From Aminicenans sp964648465 (lineage in GTDB: Bacteria; Acidobacteriota; Aminicenantia; Aminicenantales; Aminicenantaceae), in contig CAZYMU010000064.1 of the NCBI GenBank assembly GCA_964648465.1, positions 1 to 6,061 on the forward strand: a stretch of 6,061 nucleotides of DNA. The letters run 5' to 3'. Below the pieces are notes generated by a model, which ran no database searches, had not been told where the DNA came from, and saw nothing but the letters and a program-made list of their open reading frames with translations. Made by a program: the position numbers and the translations under genes. Shown here piece by piece: positions 1 to 6,014 of the stretch. Positions within the stretch are counted from its first letter, which is position 1, and every line of letters starts with the position of its first letter.

Positions 1-2
1 CA

Positions 3-74
3 TTCTATCTTAAGAGAGATTTTCGCTTTTTGTGTGAAGTTGCGGAATCGCTGGGTCTATATTTTGAGTCTTGA
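3..74 (+). CDS. Possible 3' end of an upstream gene (partial)
   Basis: Frame 3 is open from the window edge to a TGA at 72-74 and reads FYLKRDFRFLCEVAESLGLY then FES. Its composition is protein-like, but only 23 codons are visible. Frame 1 is also open, to a TAA at 112-114, so an open frame alone proves little here. If the frame-3 reading is right, the stop codon lies inside the -35 box of the next promoter, a compact gene junction. The family cannot be recognised from this fragment. Confidence 0.25.
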   Translation, partial: FYLKRDFRFLCEVAESLGLYFES

Positions 75-100
75 CATATTACAATCTATTTTTATAGAAT
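71..100 (+). promoter_or_regulatory. Sigma-70-like promoter for the small membrane protein gene
   Basis: A perfect -35 box TTGACA lies at 71-76. A -10-like TATAGA follows at 93-98 after a 16-bp spacer; TAGAAT at 95-100 would give 18 bp. Transcription would start near 105, leaving a leader of about 28 nt with AAGGGAG at 118-124 before the ATG at 133. Confidence 0.6.
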
Positions 101-132
101 CTGTTTTTAACTAACTTAAGGGAGATATCCTA

Positions 133-393
133 ATGGGAAAATTTTTTGCTATCCTTGGAGGCCTGGTAATGATGGCAGGCGGTATTATTCTTGTTATCTT
201 CGTATGGTGGCAGGAATTCTATGAACTCGTTTTTGGTTGTATTCCACCTATTCTATTCTTCGGCGGTCTTATTGCTCTTATTGCAGGGATCAGCGGTATC
301 AAGGACGCAATGAGAACAAAAAAACTTGAAGAAGAAACAAAAACAGAAGAAAAAGAAGAGGAGAAAAAAGAAGAAGAGAAAAAAGAAGAATAA
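133..393 (+). CDS. Small two-helix membrane protein with Lys/Glu-rich tail, function unknown
   Basis: This is an 86-residue protein that I cannot assign to a named family. Two hydrophobic segments are visible, about residues 4-26 (glycine-rich, ending in WW) and 32-53, joined by a short acidic turn (QEFYE). From about residue 61 to the end the chain is highly charged and almost entirely Lys and Glu, with blocks such as EEKEEEKKEEEKKEE, and probably forms a cytoplasmic or surface helix. The start is secure: AAGGGAG lies 8 nt before the ATG and a good promoter lies upstream. It appears monocistronic, because more than 400 bp of non-coding repeat sequence follows. The tail is encoded by a purine-only tract prone to length variation, so tail length may differ between strains. 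Confidence 0.75.
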   Translation: MGKFFAILGGLVMMAGGIILVIFVWWQEFYELVFGCIPPILFFGGLIALIAGISGIKDAMRTKKLEEETKTEEKEEEKKEEEKKEE

Positions 394-422
394 TATAGCT
401 TTATTACTAAGCTTCTTCATTT

Positions 423-442
423 AAGTAAGTTGATTGCTTTTT
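423..442 (+). terminator. Weak terminator-like hairpin after the small membrane gene
   Basis: AAGTAA (423-428) can pair with TTGCTT (434-439), including one G-T pair, around the loop GTTGA, and is followed by a short T run to 442. The stem is short and A+T-rich. It sits in the expected place 30 bp after the stop codon, but it could be chance. Confidence 0.25.
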
Positions 443-482
443 AAAAATCTTATATTTGCTTCTATCTAACCTGGATTATTCA

Positions 483-589
483 CGAGCCAAGCTTGCCGCA
501 GATGCAAGGCACAGCACATGAAGTTGTGGTCCTTCACCACGAATGGGCTGTAACGAAGCAGATGCAGTAAGATCGGCTCGCCTGTAAAG
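483..589. other. Foldable G+C-richer module inside the MITE-like element
   Basis: This 107-bp segment is visibly richer in G+C than its surroundings and lies exactly between the two parts of the split left arm. It can form a branched fold. An outer stem pairs CGAGCC (483-488) with GGCTCG (575-580). A hairpin pairs CTTGC (492-496) with GCAAG (504-508). A second branch pairs ACAGC (511-515) with GCTGT (547-551) and is capped by TTGTGGT (524-530) against ACCACGA (536-542) around CCTTC. GCAGATGCA occurs twice, at 499-507 and 558-566. Its first 33 bases recur identically near the window end (6028-6060). It may act as a structured RNA, as folded single-stranded DNA during transposition, or as a remnant of another repeat. 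Function is unknown. Confidence 0.45.
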
Positions 590-725
590 TAAAAATTGCT
601 GATAATATAATTAAAATTTATTATAGAGAACGTATAAGTCAAGTTAGTTATGAGGATTCTTTGGAGAACGATCGAAGCTAGTTGATCAGCTAGTTTTACT
701 TGTCATAATTTATCAGCAATTTTTA
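590..725. repeat. Perfect 16-bp inverted repeat pair (590-605 / 710-725)
   Basis: TAAAAATTGCTGATAA at 590-605 is the exact reverse complement of 710-725. The 104 bp between are A+T-rich and contain a near-perfect palindrome, CTAGTTGATCAGCTAG at 678-693, centred on TGATCA. The right member belongs to the dispersed 28-bp right-arm motif also present at 5634-5661 and 5983-6010, so the pair is best read as the inner part of the element's long terminal repeats. Confidence 0.8.
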
Positions 726-738
726 TGAATAATTCAGG
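711..738 (+). repeat. Dispersed 28-bp right-arm repeat, copy 1
   Basis: The motif begins TATCAGCAATTTTTATGAAT and ends CAGG. The first 21 bases are identical in all three copies in the window (711, 5634, 5983). Over 28 bases, copies 1 and 2 differ at one position and copies 1 and 3 at two. It is the right terminus of the element at 470-738. Confidence 0.85.
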
Positions 739-808
739 CTAATAGCGGAGGGGGAAAGTTTTCACTGCTTTTTTGAGTGCTTTGCTCTACACAAAAGTCA
801 GATTCTTC

Positions 809-837
809 TTGACATGTATTTTGTTATATTGTATTTT
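809..837 (+). promoter_or_regulatory. Sigma-70-like promoter of the ribbon-helix-helix gene
   Basis: The -35 box TTGACA (809-814) and the -10 box TATTTT (832-837) are separated by exactly 17 bp. The predicted start near 843-845 gives a leader of about 28 nt containing AGGAG at 858-862. The promoter lies outside the upstream MITE-like element, which ends at 738. Confidence 0.7.
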
Positions 838-858
838 GTAATTGAGTTACAGAATACA
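815..858. promoter_or_regulatory. Candidate operator: palindrome plus extra direct half-site over the promoter
   Basis: TGTATTTTGTAA (830-841) and TTACAGAATACA (847-858) are inverted repeats matching at 11 of 12 positions around the 5-nt centre TTGAG. A third half-site, TGTATTTTGTTA (815-826), is a direct copy 15 bp upstream. Together they cover the spacer, the -10 box, the predicted start point and the edge of the Shine-Dalgarno sequence. Ribbon-helix-helix proteins typically bind repeated half-sites and repress their own genes, and the gene directly downstream encodes one. Autorepression is an inference from position and symmetry. Confidence 0.6.
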
Positions 859-862
859 GGAG
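858..862 (+). promoter_or_regulatory. Ribosome binding site that fixes the ATG at 872
   Basis: AGGAG lies 9 nt before the ATG at 872. The same frame is open further upstream to a TTG at 842, but that codon falls at or before the predicted transcription start and has no ribosome binding site, so ATG 872 is the start. Confidence 0.8.
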
Positions 863-871
863 ACGTTAATT

Positions 872-1267
872 ATGAAACATGAAAAAAGCAAAAAAGATTC
901 AGGCTCTGAACAAGAAGAAAAAAAACACCAAAATCCATTAGATGAATTTGGCAACCATGTAGGAAAATTTGCCACCAGGACAGCCGAGTCAATAAAAAAA
1001 GTTATTGATAAAGCACTGTCATCCAGAAATACTGTTCTTACAATTCGAGTAAATGATGAAAGCAATAAAAAAATGAATATGCTAGTAGAAGCAGGCCTCT
1101 TTAAAAGCCGTTCAGAAAGCGCCGCATTTCTCATTCAGGAAGGTATAAAAGGCCATGAAGATTTTTTTACAAAGATCTCAGAAAAGCTGGAAAAAATCGA
1201 TAAAATCAAAGAAGAGCTTAAAACAATAGTCTTTGATGATACTGAAAAAAACAGAAACAAAGCCTAA
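872..1267 (+). CDS. Ribbon-helix-helix DNA-binding protein, probable autorepressor
   Basis: The protein has 131 residues. The N-terminal 50 residues are hydrophilic and charged, with a Lys/Glu-rich start and an amphipathic stretch around residues 28-50. Residues 54-60 (TVLTIRV) form the expected beta-strand, followed by helix 1 (about 62-75, DESNKKMNMLVEAG), a turn with GLFKSRSE, and helix 2 (about 79-92, SRSESAAFLIQEG). This is the classic pattern of a ribbon-helix-helix fold, in which a dimer inserts its paired strands into the DNA major groove. Residues about 95-118 look like a coiled coil (KISEKLEKIDKIKEELK) that could add higher-order assembly. It has its own promoter carrying a palindrome, so self-repression is likely. 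No toxin-like partner follows: the next gene is a secreted protein, so an antitoxin role is not supported. Targets other than its own promoter are unknown. Confidence 0.8.
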   Translation: MKHEKSKKDSGSEQEEKKHQNPLDEFGNHVGKFATRTAESIKKVIDKALSSRNTVLTIRVNDESNKKMNMLVEAGLFKSRSESAAFLIQEGIKGHEDFFTKISEKLEKIDKIKEELKTIVFDDTEKNRNKA

Positions 1268-1285
1268 TCATTACTCCTTTTGTGT

Positions 1286-1314
1286 TTTACGTATTTCACT
1301 ATTTATGGTAATAT
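1286..1314 (+). promoter_or_regulatory. Promoter abutting the GTG start of the DUF4783-like gene
   Basis: TTTACG (1286-1291), a 17-bp spacer and TAATAT (1309-1314) form a plausible promoter. Only 7 nt separate the -10 box from the GTG at 1322, so transcription would begin at or within a base of the start codon. No Shine-Dalgarno sequence is present, which fits a leaderless message. The alternative is read-through from the ribbon-helix-helix gene 54 bp upstream. Confidence 0.45.
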
Positions 1315-1321
1315 TTTTTAA

Positions 1322-1747
1322 GTGGCAAATTTCATTGTATATATTTTATCCAGCCTCTGTTTATTGTTCTCTACCTCATCCCAAAACATAGAAAAGGCAT
1401 TTCTCCAAAATAATCCAAAAATTCTCTACTCTCAATTCTCTTCCAAGAGTCATATAAACATATCTCTTCCAGAGCCTATTTCTTTTTCGGATCAACTTTC
1501 CAACCAGCAGGCTTATTTTCTCTTTAAAAAAATATTCAACTCTTTTTCAACTTTCGAATTTTATTCAGAAAGACAGTCTTTATCTTCTGAACAAGAAACA
1601 TATATTTTTAAAGCCAGATGGTCATTTAAAAATAAGAAGAACAACAATCAATATGTCTTTCATATTTTCTTTTTCTTATTGAAGGAAAATGACCAAAAAC
1701 ATGGGAATTTATGGAAAATAACCGAAATTAAGGCAGAAAAAATTTGA
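1322..1747 (+). CDS. Small exported DUF4783-like protein, possible accessory of the kinase
   Basis: The protein has 141 residues. Residues 1-20 are hydrophobic (FIVYILSSLCLLFSTSS) and look like a signal peptide with an Ala-Asn instead of a basic n-region. The mature part has the layout I associate with DUF4783, an NTF2-like domain of about 110 residues: an opening helix (NIEKAFLQNNPKILYSQF), a strand with SHINISLP, a central helix (SNQQAYFLFKKIFNSF), and closing strands ending in WKITEIKAEK. The assignment rests on pattern only. The start is GTG, immediately after an in-frame TAA at 1319-1321, so it cannot begin further upstream. The stop overlaps the start of the kinase gene by 4 nt, implying coupled translation and a shared task, perhaps as a periplasmic partner of the sensor. 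No catalytic residues are evident. Confidence 0.6.
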   Translation: MANFIVYILSSLCLLFSTSSQNIEKAFLQNNPKILYSQFSSKSHINISLPEPISFSDQLSNQQAYFLFKKIFNSFSTFEFYSERQSLSSEQETYIFKARWSFKNKKNNNQYVFHIFFFLLKENDQKHGNLWKITEIKAEKI

Positions 1748-4700
1748 ATATTTTAAAAATTCCGGACAGAAAAAACATGCCTCTCTTTGTTTTCATTACA
1801 GGCATTTTGCTCTCTGCTTTTTCCCTTATTTTTTTTCTGCTGCTTCCCTTTCTTTTTTCTTCAAATTATTACCAGAAAAACCTCAGCCAACTTAGAAATA
1901 AGTCCTCCTTAATCAAGAGTGAATTTGCGAAAGTCATCAATGAAGTAACCGAAAAACAGAAACTTTTGCTTACTTCCCCTTTTCCCCAAAAAAAAGATGA
2001 AATATTCGTACTTTTCAAGCATCTCCAAATCAATAACGATACAGAAGGAATCGGATATTATAAAGAACAACACTCTACACTATGGCTTGGCCAAGTCATA
2101 GACCTGGAAACAATTTTCAGTGGAGACAGCATTGAATTTCTCTTTGAAGAACAAAATGCCTCTTTCCTTATCCACCATAAATCCTCTGTATACTTAATTT
2201 CCTTCCACAAGGTCAATAAAGATGAATATGTTGTTTTCTACCGCCTTTTAGCCTTTCTCCCCCAATTCAAAACTCCCTACCTGAGAGAATATCATTTCTT
2301 AAAAAAAGACCTTTTAAAAGATTGTCATATCGATTACTGGGATTTCCGTGAAGATGTATCTGGTTTCGAGAAAATTTTCTCGAAACACAATGATGAATAC
2401 ATAGGGCAGCCAAGCCTTCAAAATGAGATTCAAACCATATTCTTTCCATTAAGGGATGTAAAAAATAATATTGTTGCGACTGTCACTCTCAGTTCTCCAT
2501 CACTTCAATCCAGGTTGTCTGCGAAAAAAGAAACCTCTCTTCTTGCGTTTTACCTGCTTTTTATAATCTCGCTTGTTTTTCTAGCAATCCATCTTGTTAA
2601 ATCTCCGTCATTCTATAAAGAAAAAAAATTTCTTCCCGGCCTGGTTCTCATTCTGACATTAGCAGGACTAAGGTTGCTTTTCTTCCCTTTGAGCAAATTA
2701 GAAAAAATTCAGTCTCTTCCTCTTTATTCCCCTTCATCCGCAAGCTTTTTATCTTTTTGGAACCTTACTAAATCCCCTGCCGATATTTTTCTGACTGCAT
2801 TCTTTCTTTTACTAATCATGGGCTGCCTAGCATTCTACTCTCAAGGCCTTTTTAAGACAGAAAAAGAAAAATCTTCATTTCCATTGTTCTTTTTTTTCAA
2901 CTCCCTGGCGGTACTTATATCTATATGCCTAATATTTATATTTCAACAGGTCTTGTTTCGTTTAGTCTTCCATTCAAATTTGAACTTACTCCAGTTTTCA
3001 TTTAGCCCCTGTTTTTATCTTCTCCACCTTAGTATTTTTCTTTTTTTCTTCATTTTTTTTATCGGCAGTTTAACCGGACTCAGGATTGCTTCCTTGTACT
3101 CTCCAAACATTTTTTATCCACTCATCATATTAGGCCTGGAATTTTTAGGTTACTTATTTATTTTTAAACAAAGAAATTATCTTCTTTTTTTCTTTCAATT
3201 TTTAACTATATCATTAATCCTTGCATTCATTTATTTCCCGCAAATCGCAAAGAAAAAAGAAGTCCTGTTCTCAGTCTCCCTTCTTGTCACATTATTTATT
3301 TATTCTTCCCTCAATTGCGCCTACTCCAGCAAAAATACTATTCTCCTTCAAAATTCACTTCAAAACATCATAAAATCCCAGGAAAAATGGGGGCTCTTTC
3401 TAATCAATCAATCTTTCCCTGAAATTGATAAAAAGAAAGAATCAATTATTTCCTTTTTCCATAATCCTGAACCGGCTGACTTTGCCCACTTCCTCTGGGA
3501 AGAAACTTTAATAGCAAAATTCAACTGGTATTCGAGTCTCGAAATGTTAAATACTGAGGGGGAAATGCTTTCACGCTTTTCTCTAAATGTTCCAGAACTT
3601 TACAGGCTCGATTTTGATCCCCCATTAAGCCAGGAATGGTCTATTTTACAGCATAATATCTCTTATATGGGAACAGAAAAAATTTTTCTCATAGGATATA
3701 AAGATATATTTGAACAGGAATCCTATGTCGGGAGAATGATTATATATCTTTCTATAGATTACGACATGCTCCCGTTTCTTTACTCAGCCAATCCCTATTT
3801 TGAACTTTTAAGAGTTACTTCTATCCCTTCACTTAACCAGGTCGACCTGGGATTTGCAATCTTTAATCAAGAAGGAAAACTAATCTTTAATCCAAATAAG
3901 ATATCATCAGGCATCCCAAAAAACATTCTCTTGAATATCTATTCTTCAAAAGATTCCATCTGGTCACATTTTCGGGATAAAAACAAAAAGTTCAAAAGCT
4001 TTTATTTTAAAAACAACAACAGAATTTTTTCATTATTTATTCCTGAAAAAAACTTTTTAAGTTATTCCGTAGAATTCCTGAGGCTTTTTTTCTTTTATCT
4101 TGCCTTTTTTCTATTCTCCATATTTTTACTCTCAATCGCATTTAGAAGAAAAAAACTCAATAATCCTTTTTGGTCTTTCTCGAATCGTGTTTATATAGCT
4201 TTTGTTGCAATTGCATTAATTCCATTTCTTCTGTTTACTTTTTCCACTCGAAGCTTCTTCTCAAGGGTATTTACTCAGCAAATAACTGAAAAAGCTGAAA
4301 TTAATGCTGATTTTGTTCAGAGAGTCATGGAAGATTTTATCTTCCTCCAACAGAAAGAACAGGCCTCTTTAACACTTCCCCCTGACGATATTGTTTTGTG
4401 GATAAGTTCGACCATATCCAATGATGTAAATTTATACCAGGAAGGAAGGTTAATTTCGTCCAGCCGCCGGGAGTTTTTTGATGATGGTCTTCTTTCCGAC
4501 TTTATAAATGGAGAAATATTTTACAAAATCCAGTTCGAAAACAACCCCTTTTACACCCAAACTCAAAAAATCGGGGACTACTCATTTCACACGATAACCA
4601 TCCCTTATTCCCTCCAGGATTCCCTCCTTCTTATTTCAATTCCTTTTCCATTAGAAGAGCAAGAAATATCGAAAGCGACAGAAGAATTAATTGAATTTTT

Positions 4701-5598
4701 ATTCTTTATTTCTGTATTTTTTATTGCCATTGTTTTGCTTTTTGCCCGGGCTGTCGGAGGAATGATTGTAACCCCCATAAAGAAGCTTCTTGTGGGGACT
4801 AAGGAAGTGAGTCTGGGAAATCTTGAAGTATCCATTCCATACAAACATCAAGATGAAATGAAAACACTCGTCGACGGATTCAACACAATGGTGAATAATC
4901 TGAAACAACACCAGCAGGAGCTGGCTGATATGAGCAAGAAAGTGGCCTGGGCAGAAATGGCCAAGAAAGTAGCACATGAAATTAAAAACCCCCTTACCCC
5001 TATTCAACTGTCAGCAGAACATATATTAAAGGTTTATGAGGATAAAAAAGAAAACTTTGATGAAGCTTTAAAAGAATCGGCTTCATACATCATTAAAGAA
5101 GTCGAAAACCTCCGAAAAATCGCTCAAGGGTTCTTAGAAACCTCAAAAGAAACCGCACTCCGCAAAGACTCTCTTAATTTAAAAGAAATCATTAAGGAAA
5201 CAATAAAACCATACAGGAAAATTCTATCAGAAAGAATTATATTTGATGAAAAATATAAAGGGGAAGATTTTAGCTTTACTGGAGACAAATCTAAAATAAA
5301 TATTATGTTAAGAAATATTCTCAACAATGCTATTGACTCTATTTATGACACCGGAAAAATCGAGATCAGACTTGCAGGCAATAAAAAAACCCTTATATTT
5401 GAAATAAAAGATACAGGAATCGGCATAAAAAAGGATTATCTGGATAGGATCTTCGAACCTTATTTCTCCACTAAAAGCGCAGGAACAGGATTAGGCCTGT
5501 CAATTGCAAAAAAAATAATAGAAGCCCACAGAGGCACTATCATAGCCTCAAGCAAAAAAAACCAAGGAACAAAAATATCAATTGAACTTCCAAAGTGA
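1744..5598 (+). CDS. Large NtrY-type membrane sensor histidine kinase
   Basis: The protein has 1284 residues, against roughly 700-780 for typical NtrY. About twelve membrane helices are visible (near 13-38, 264-285, 296-315, 347-366, 379-400, 424-446, 456-474, 479-499, 506-526, 776-800, 816-838, 983-1002). They frame three presumed extracytoplasmic regions: about 40-263, 527-775 (with GFAIFNQEGKLIFNP, a PAS/Cache-like pattern) and 839-982. A HAMP linker follows (about 1003-1055; Pro1011, Glu1038). The dimerisation helix has phospho-acceptor His1078 in AHEIKNPLTPIQLSAE, which is diagnostic of NtrY. The ATPase domain shows N1194/N1195, D1223-T-G-I-G, F1237-EPYFSTK and G1247-TGLGLS, all intact. 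The PAS domain usual in NtrY between HAMP and the His box is absent. The TTG start overlaps the upstream stop in TTGA, with AAGG at 1730-1733; ATG at 1777 is a weaker alternative. It should autophosphorylate and pass phosphate to an NtrX-like regulator, which is not encoded in this window. Confidence 0.9.
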   Translation: MNILKIPDRKNMPLFVFITGILLSAFSLIFFLLLPFLFSSNYYQKNLSQLRNKSSLIKSEFAKVINEVTEKQKLLLTSPFPQKKDEIFVLFKHLQINNDTEGIGYYKEQHSTLWLGQVIDLETIFSGDSIEFLFEEQNASFLIHHKSSVYLISFHKVNKDEYVVFYRLLAFLPQFKTPYLREYHFLKKDLLKDCHIDYWDFREDVSGFEKIFSKHNDEYIGQPSLQNEIQTIFFPLRDVKNNIVATVTLSSPSLQSRLSAKKETSLLAFYLLFIISLVFLAIHLVKSPSFYKEKKFLPGLVLILTLAGLRLLFFPLSKLEKIQSLPLYSPSSASFLSFWNLTKSPADIFLTAFFLLLIMGCLAFYSQGLFKTEKEKSSFPLFFFFNSLAVLISICLIFIFQQVLFRLVFHSNLNLLQFSFSPCFYLLHLSIFLFFFIFFIGSLTGLRIASLYSPNIFYPLIILGLEFLGYLFIFKQRNYLLFFFQFLTISLILAFIYFPQIAKKKEVLFSVSLLVTLFIYSSLNCAYSSKNTILLQNSLQNIIKSQEKWGLFLINQSFPEIDKKKESIISFFHNPEPADFAHFLWEETLIAKFNWYSSLEMLNTEGEMLSRFSLNVPELYRLDFDPPLSQEWSILQHNISYMGTEKIFLIGYKDIFEQESYVGRMIIYLSIDYDMLPFLYSANPYFELLRVTSIPSLNQVDLGFAIFNQEGKLIFNPNKISSGIPKNILLNIYSSKDSIWSHFRDKNKKFKSFYFKNNNRIFSLFIPEKNFLSYSVEFLRLFFFYLAFFLFSIFLLSIAFRRKKLNNPFWSFSNRVYIAFVAIALIPFLLFTFSTRSFFSRVFTQQITEKAEINADFVQRVMEDFIFLQQKEQASLTLPPDDIVLWISSTISNDVNLYQEGRLISSSRREFFDDGLLSDFINGEIFYKIQFENNPFYTQTQKIGDYSFHTITIPYSLQDSLLLISIPFPLEEQEISKATEELIEFLFFISVFFIAIVLLFARAVGGMIVTPIKKLLVGTKEVSLGNLEVSIPYKHQDEMKTLVDGFNTMVNNLKQHQQELADMSKKVAWAEMAKKVAHEIKNPLTPIQLSAEHILKVYEDKKENFDEALKESASYIIKEVENLRKIAQGFLETSKETALRKDSLNLKEIIKETIKPYRKILSERIIFDEKYKGEDFSFTGDKSKINIMLRNILNNAIDSIYDTGKIEIRLAGNKKTLIFEIKDTGIGIKKDYLDRIFEPYFSTKSAGTGLGLSIAKKIIEAHRGTIIASSKKNQGTKISIELPK

Positions 5599-5613
5599 TT
5601 GATATGATCCTAA

Positions 5614-5660
5614 CTGATTATTACTGTTTCATATATCAGCAATTTTTATGAATAATCCAG
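5614..5660. repeat. Short hairpin remnant of the repeat family after the kinase gene
   Basis: CTGATTATT (5614-5622) pairs with AATAATCCAG (5651-5660) with a single bulged C, so the 47-bp unit is a miniature of the element ends, with CTAA (5610-5613) on its left and GTAA (5662-5665) after the CAGG end. An alternative stem, CTGAT (5614-5618) with ATCAG (5635-5639), precedes five T residues (5643-5647) and could act as a weak terminator for the kinase transcript. Which role applies is unclear. Confidence 0.45.
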
Positions 5661-5661
5661 G
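5634..5661 (+). repeat. Dispersed 28-bp right-arm repeat, copy 2
   Basis: This copy is identical to copy 1 at 27 of 28 positions. With the following left end it can form a long hairpin: 5647-5658 pairs with 5669-5680 as 12 consecutive pairs including two G-T pairs, around the loop AGGGTAACGT. Confidence 0.85.
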
Positions 5662-5874
5662 GTAACGTGGGTTATTTATAAAGAATACCCAATAATAGAT
5701 TAAGATAAATTTGAGGGCATGTCTGTGCTCCACTAAGATTTTTAACGCCATTTCCTCCCCGATCTTCTTGGCTCTGCTGGAACTCCGCATGTTTATCTTA
5801 AGCAACGCCACAATGTCCGCGAGCCATCATTAACACCGCCCTTTTGATTATACAGTGCTCACACATCCATCAGG

Positions 5875-5889
5875 CCCGACTTTGTCGGG
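5875..5889. other. Perfect 6-bp G+C-rich hairpin inside the second element
   Basis: CCCGAC (5875-5880) pairs with GTCGGG (5884-5889) around the loop TTT. No T tract follows on either strand, so intrinsic termination is not supported. It is probably a structural feature of the element interior. Confidence 0.5.
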
Positions 5890-5982
5890 TTCCCTCGAAG
5901 ATCGACTCAGAAAGGCTAAATCTTTCAATGTCGCTTCCTCCATCCCCTCAAATTCATATGCTCTTTGATATTATGTTAATTC

Positions 5983-6010
5983 TATCAGCAATTTTTATGA
6001 ATAGCTCAGG
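5983..6010 (+). repeat. Dispersed 28-bp right-arm repeat, copy 3
   Basis: The first 21 bases are identical to copies 1 and 2; over 28 bases it differs from copy 1 at two positions. It is the right terminus of the second element. It is followed by AGAA and then directly by the left end of a third element. Confidence 0.85.
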
Positions 6011-6014
6011 AGAA

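Larger units (their letters stand above)
466..742. mobile_element. MITE-like non-coding element with terminal inverted repeats and CTAA target duplication
   Basis: The element proper spans 470-738 (269 bp). Its left end CCTGGATTATTCA (470-482) is the inverted repeat of its right end TGAATAATTCAGG (726-738) at 12 of 13 positions. The tetranucleotide CTAA abuts both ends (466-469 and 739-742), as expected for a 4-bp target-site duplication. No transposase is encoded inside, so movement would need one supplied in trans. A second perfect 16-bp inverted repeat (590-605 with 710-725) continues the right arm inward. Joining the left end directly to 590-605 would give a 29-bp arm matching the right arm at 28 of 29 positions, so 483-589 looks like an insert that split the left arm. 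Terminal CCTG and a 4-bp duplication fit several IS families (IS5 and IS1380 groups among them); the parent cannot be named here. Confidence 0.75.
5666..6010. mobile_element. Second member of the MITE-like family, non-coding
   Basis: The left end CGTGGGTTATTTATAAAGAA (from 5666) and the right end (5983-6010) are inverted repeats matching at about 15 of the outer 21 positions, more diverged than in the first element. The flanking tetranucleotides are GTAA (5662-5665) and AGAA (6011-6014), which agree only in the last two bases. Here the left arm continues uninterrupted into TATAAAGAAT where the first element has its 107-bp insert. The 345-bp interior is locally richer in G+C than the flanking genes. 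On the minus strand a frame is open from a GTG at 5811 to 5629, with 60 codons running through the repeat arm. It has no ribosome binding site and its end is simply the repeat, so I do not call it a gene. I see no transposase. Confidence 0.55.

Noticed and set aside
466..582. Minus-strand open frame across the foldable module (39 codons, ending at 466-468)
   Set aside because: The frame has no start with a ribosome binding site and its last residues come from the repeat arm. Openness is likely a by-product of the repeat.
464..600. Integron attC site (ATCTAAC at 464-470 followed by a foldable segment)
   Set aside because: ATCTAAC fits RYYYAAC, but no GTTRRRY core follows in the expected place and the copies at 5662 and 6011 lack it. 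The flanks and ends fit a terminal-inverted-repeat element better.
842..871. TTG at 842 as start of the ribbon-helix-helix protein
   Set aside because: It lies just after the -10 box at the predicted transcription start, has no ribosome binding site, and ATG 872 has AGGAG at ideal spacing.
847..1134. Minus-strand open frame opposite the ribbon-helix-helix gene
   Set aside because: It is a shadow of a gene with clear domain, promoter and ribosome binding site on the plus strand.
5629..5811. Minus-strand 60-codon open frame
   Set aside because: It starts with GTG without a ribosome binding site, and its C-terminal third is the dispersed repeat arm itself. It is more likely part of the non-coding element.
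5847..5852. Minus-strand TATAAT inside the second element
   Set aside because: No acceptable -35 box occurs 16-18 bp upstream on that strand and no gene follows.
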